Of a stretch of DNA of 64,000 bases, positions 63,867-64,000 are shown piece after piece. This DNA is from Spirochaetales bacterium. GTDB lineage: Bacteria; Spirochaetota; Spirochaetia; DSM-2461. Both the position numbers and the translations under genes were made by a program. A model generated the notes under the pieces. It saw only the letters and a program-made list of their open reading frames with translations, had not been told where the DNA came from and did not search any database. Location: contig QKAW01000022.1 in assembly GCA_003247135.1 (NCBI GenBank), forward strand, positions 123,698-187,697, given 5' to 3'. Positions within the stretch are counted from its first letter, which is position 1, and each line of letters opens with the position of its first letter.

Positions 63867-64000
63867 AACATTATAGATATTTTTCTTTAATTTTTATTAA
63901 TGCAAGAAGGTTCCACTTCGTGGTATTATTGTGAAATATCTAAAACGTCGTATAACAGGGGCAATAATGTTCCGCTATCGCTCCAGCCTTTGGCCAATTT
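63861..64000 (+). mobile_element. cassette 7: second copy of the short gene-less cassette (cut by window end)
   Basis: These 140 bases match 61844-61983 with one difference (A at 61959, T at 63976). The copy enters its own attC (opening box GTATAAC) and runs off the window. It has the same inverted repeat and hairpin as copy 1. Confidence 0.88.

Larger units (their letters stand above)
61043..64000 (+). mobile_element. integron gene-cassette array (six complete attC sites, continues beyond window)
   Basis: Between short genes lie six imperfect dyads, each opening with a core box ending AAC and closing with GTTRxxx, the attC pattern. For each cassette whose two ends are visible, the bases after the closing G of the preceding site (TTATAT, TTATCT, TTATAC, TTAAGT, TTAGGT, TTAGGT) are complementary to the opening box of that cassette's own attC, as expected for circular-cassette insertion. 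All sites point the same way, so attI should lie to the left, where hcp is found and no integrase. The array is either a cluster without integrase or its integrase lies elsewhere. Confidence 0.9.

Overview
The window is AT-rich chromosomal DNA from a bacterium with a Gram-negative style envelope (lipoprotein and secreted-protein signals, 7TM signalling proteins). My best guess is a free-living, probably anaerobic spirochaete. The hints are the RarA/methyltransferase-like fusion, 7TM diguanylate cyclase and 7TM kinase-like proteins, an M30-like lipoprotein, LuxS, an Hcp with an HcpR-like promoter, and an integron cassette array of the kind known from Treponema. No rRNA or other decisive marker is present, so the assignment is inference.

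Positions 1-41.6 kb are ordinary housekeeping DNA with dense, often overlapping genes. They hold a sulfatase, an HD-GYP c-di-GMP phosphodiesterase, cinA and clpB. An Rrf2 regulator follows, translationally coupled to a LysM/HExxH protein. Next is a lysine operon (dapD, aminotransferase, lysA-like decarboxylase, dapE) with a frameshifted acetyltransferase behind it. The minus strand then carries tig-clpP-clpX-lon, argF and nrnA, and a four-tRNA cluster (His-Arg-Leu-Gly) with its terminator. A folate cluster (fau on one strand, folE-folP-folB-folK on the other) precedes a diguanylate cyclase, an M30-like lipoprotein, luxS, a divergent RNase HII-like protein and a degenerate hybrid histidine kinase. 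glnS-lrp, a radical SAM/B12 protein paired with a TauE-cupredoxin membrane protein, and ttcA complete this part.

Positions 41.6-47.5 kb hold a D-lactate-dehydrogenase-like enzyme with a Cys-rich tail, a rhodanese, sfsA, a TIGR02757 protein, a ferredoxin, a CoA-binding protein and the sulfur-assimilation pair cysK-metY.

Positions 47.5-59.1 kb form one catabolic locus. An eight-gene minus-strand operon encodes two TIM-barrel isomerase-like proteins, a TctC-TctB-TctA transporter, a split transketolase and a hydroxypyruvate-reductase-like dehydrogenase. It is flanked by two tandem GntR/FCD regulators, a glycerate kinase and an AEC transporter. A palindrome, TTGTATACAA or a close variant, recurs at the operon promoter, the glycerate kinase promoter, upstream of the regulators, inside the first gene and before the AEC gene. 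The logic is uptake of an acid or sugar-derived substrate, isomerisation, two-carbon transfer, and conversion through hydroxypyruvate and glycerate to phosphoglycerate.

Positions 59.2-61.0 kb hold hcp under a CRP/FNR-type (HcpR-like) site and a clean terminator. From about 61.04 kb to the end lies an integron gene-cassette array: six complete attC sites, small cassette genes (membrane protein, unknowns, GNAT acetyltransferase, MazEF-like toxin-antitoxin), and a cassette with no convincing gene that occurs twice with a single base difference over 140 bases. No integrase gene is visible at the attI-proximal left end. This array is the most unusual part of the window.
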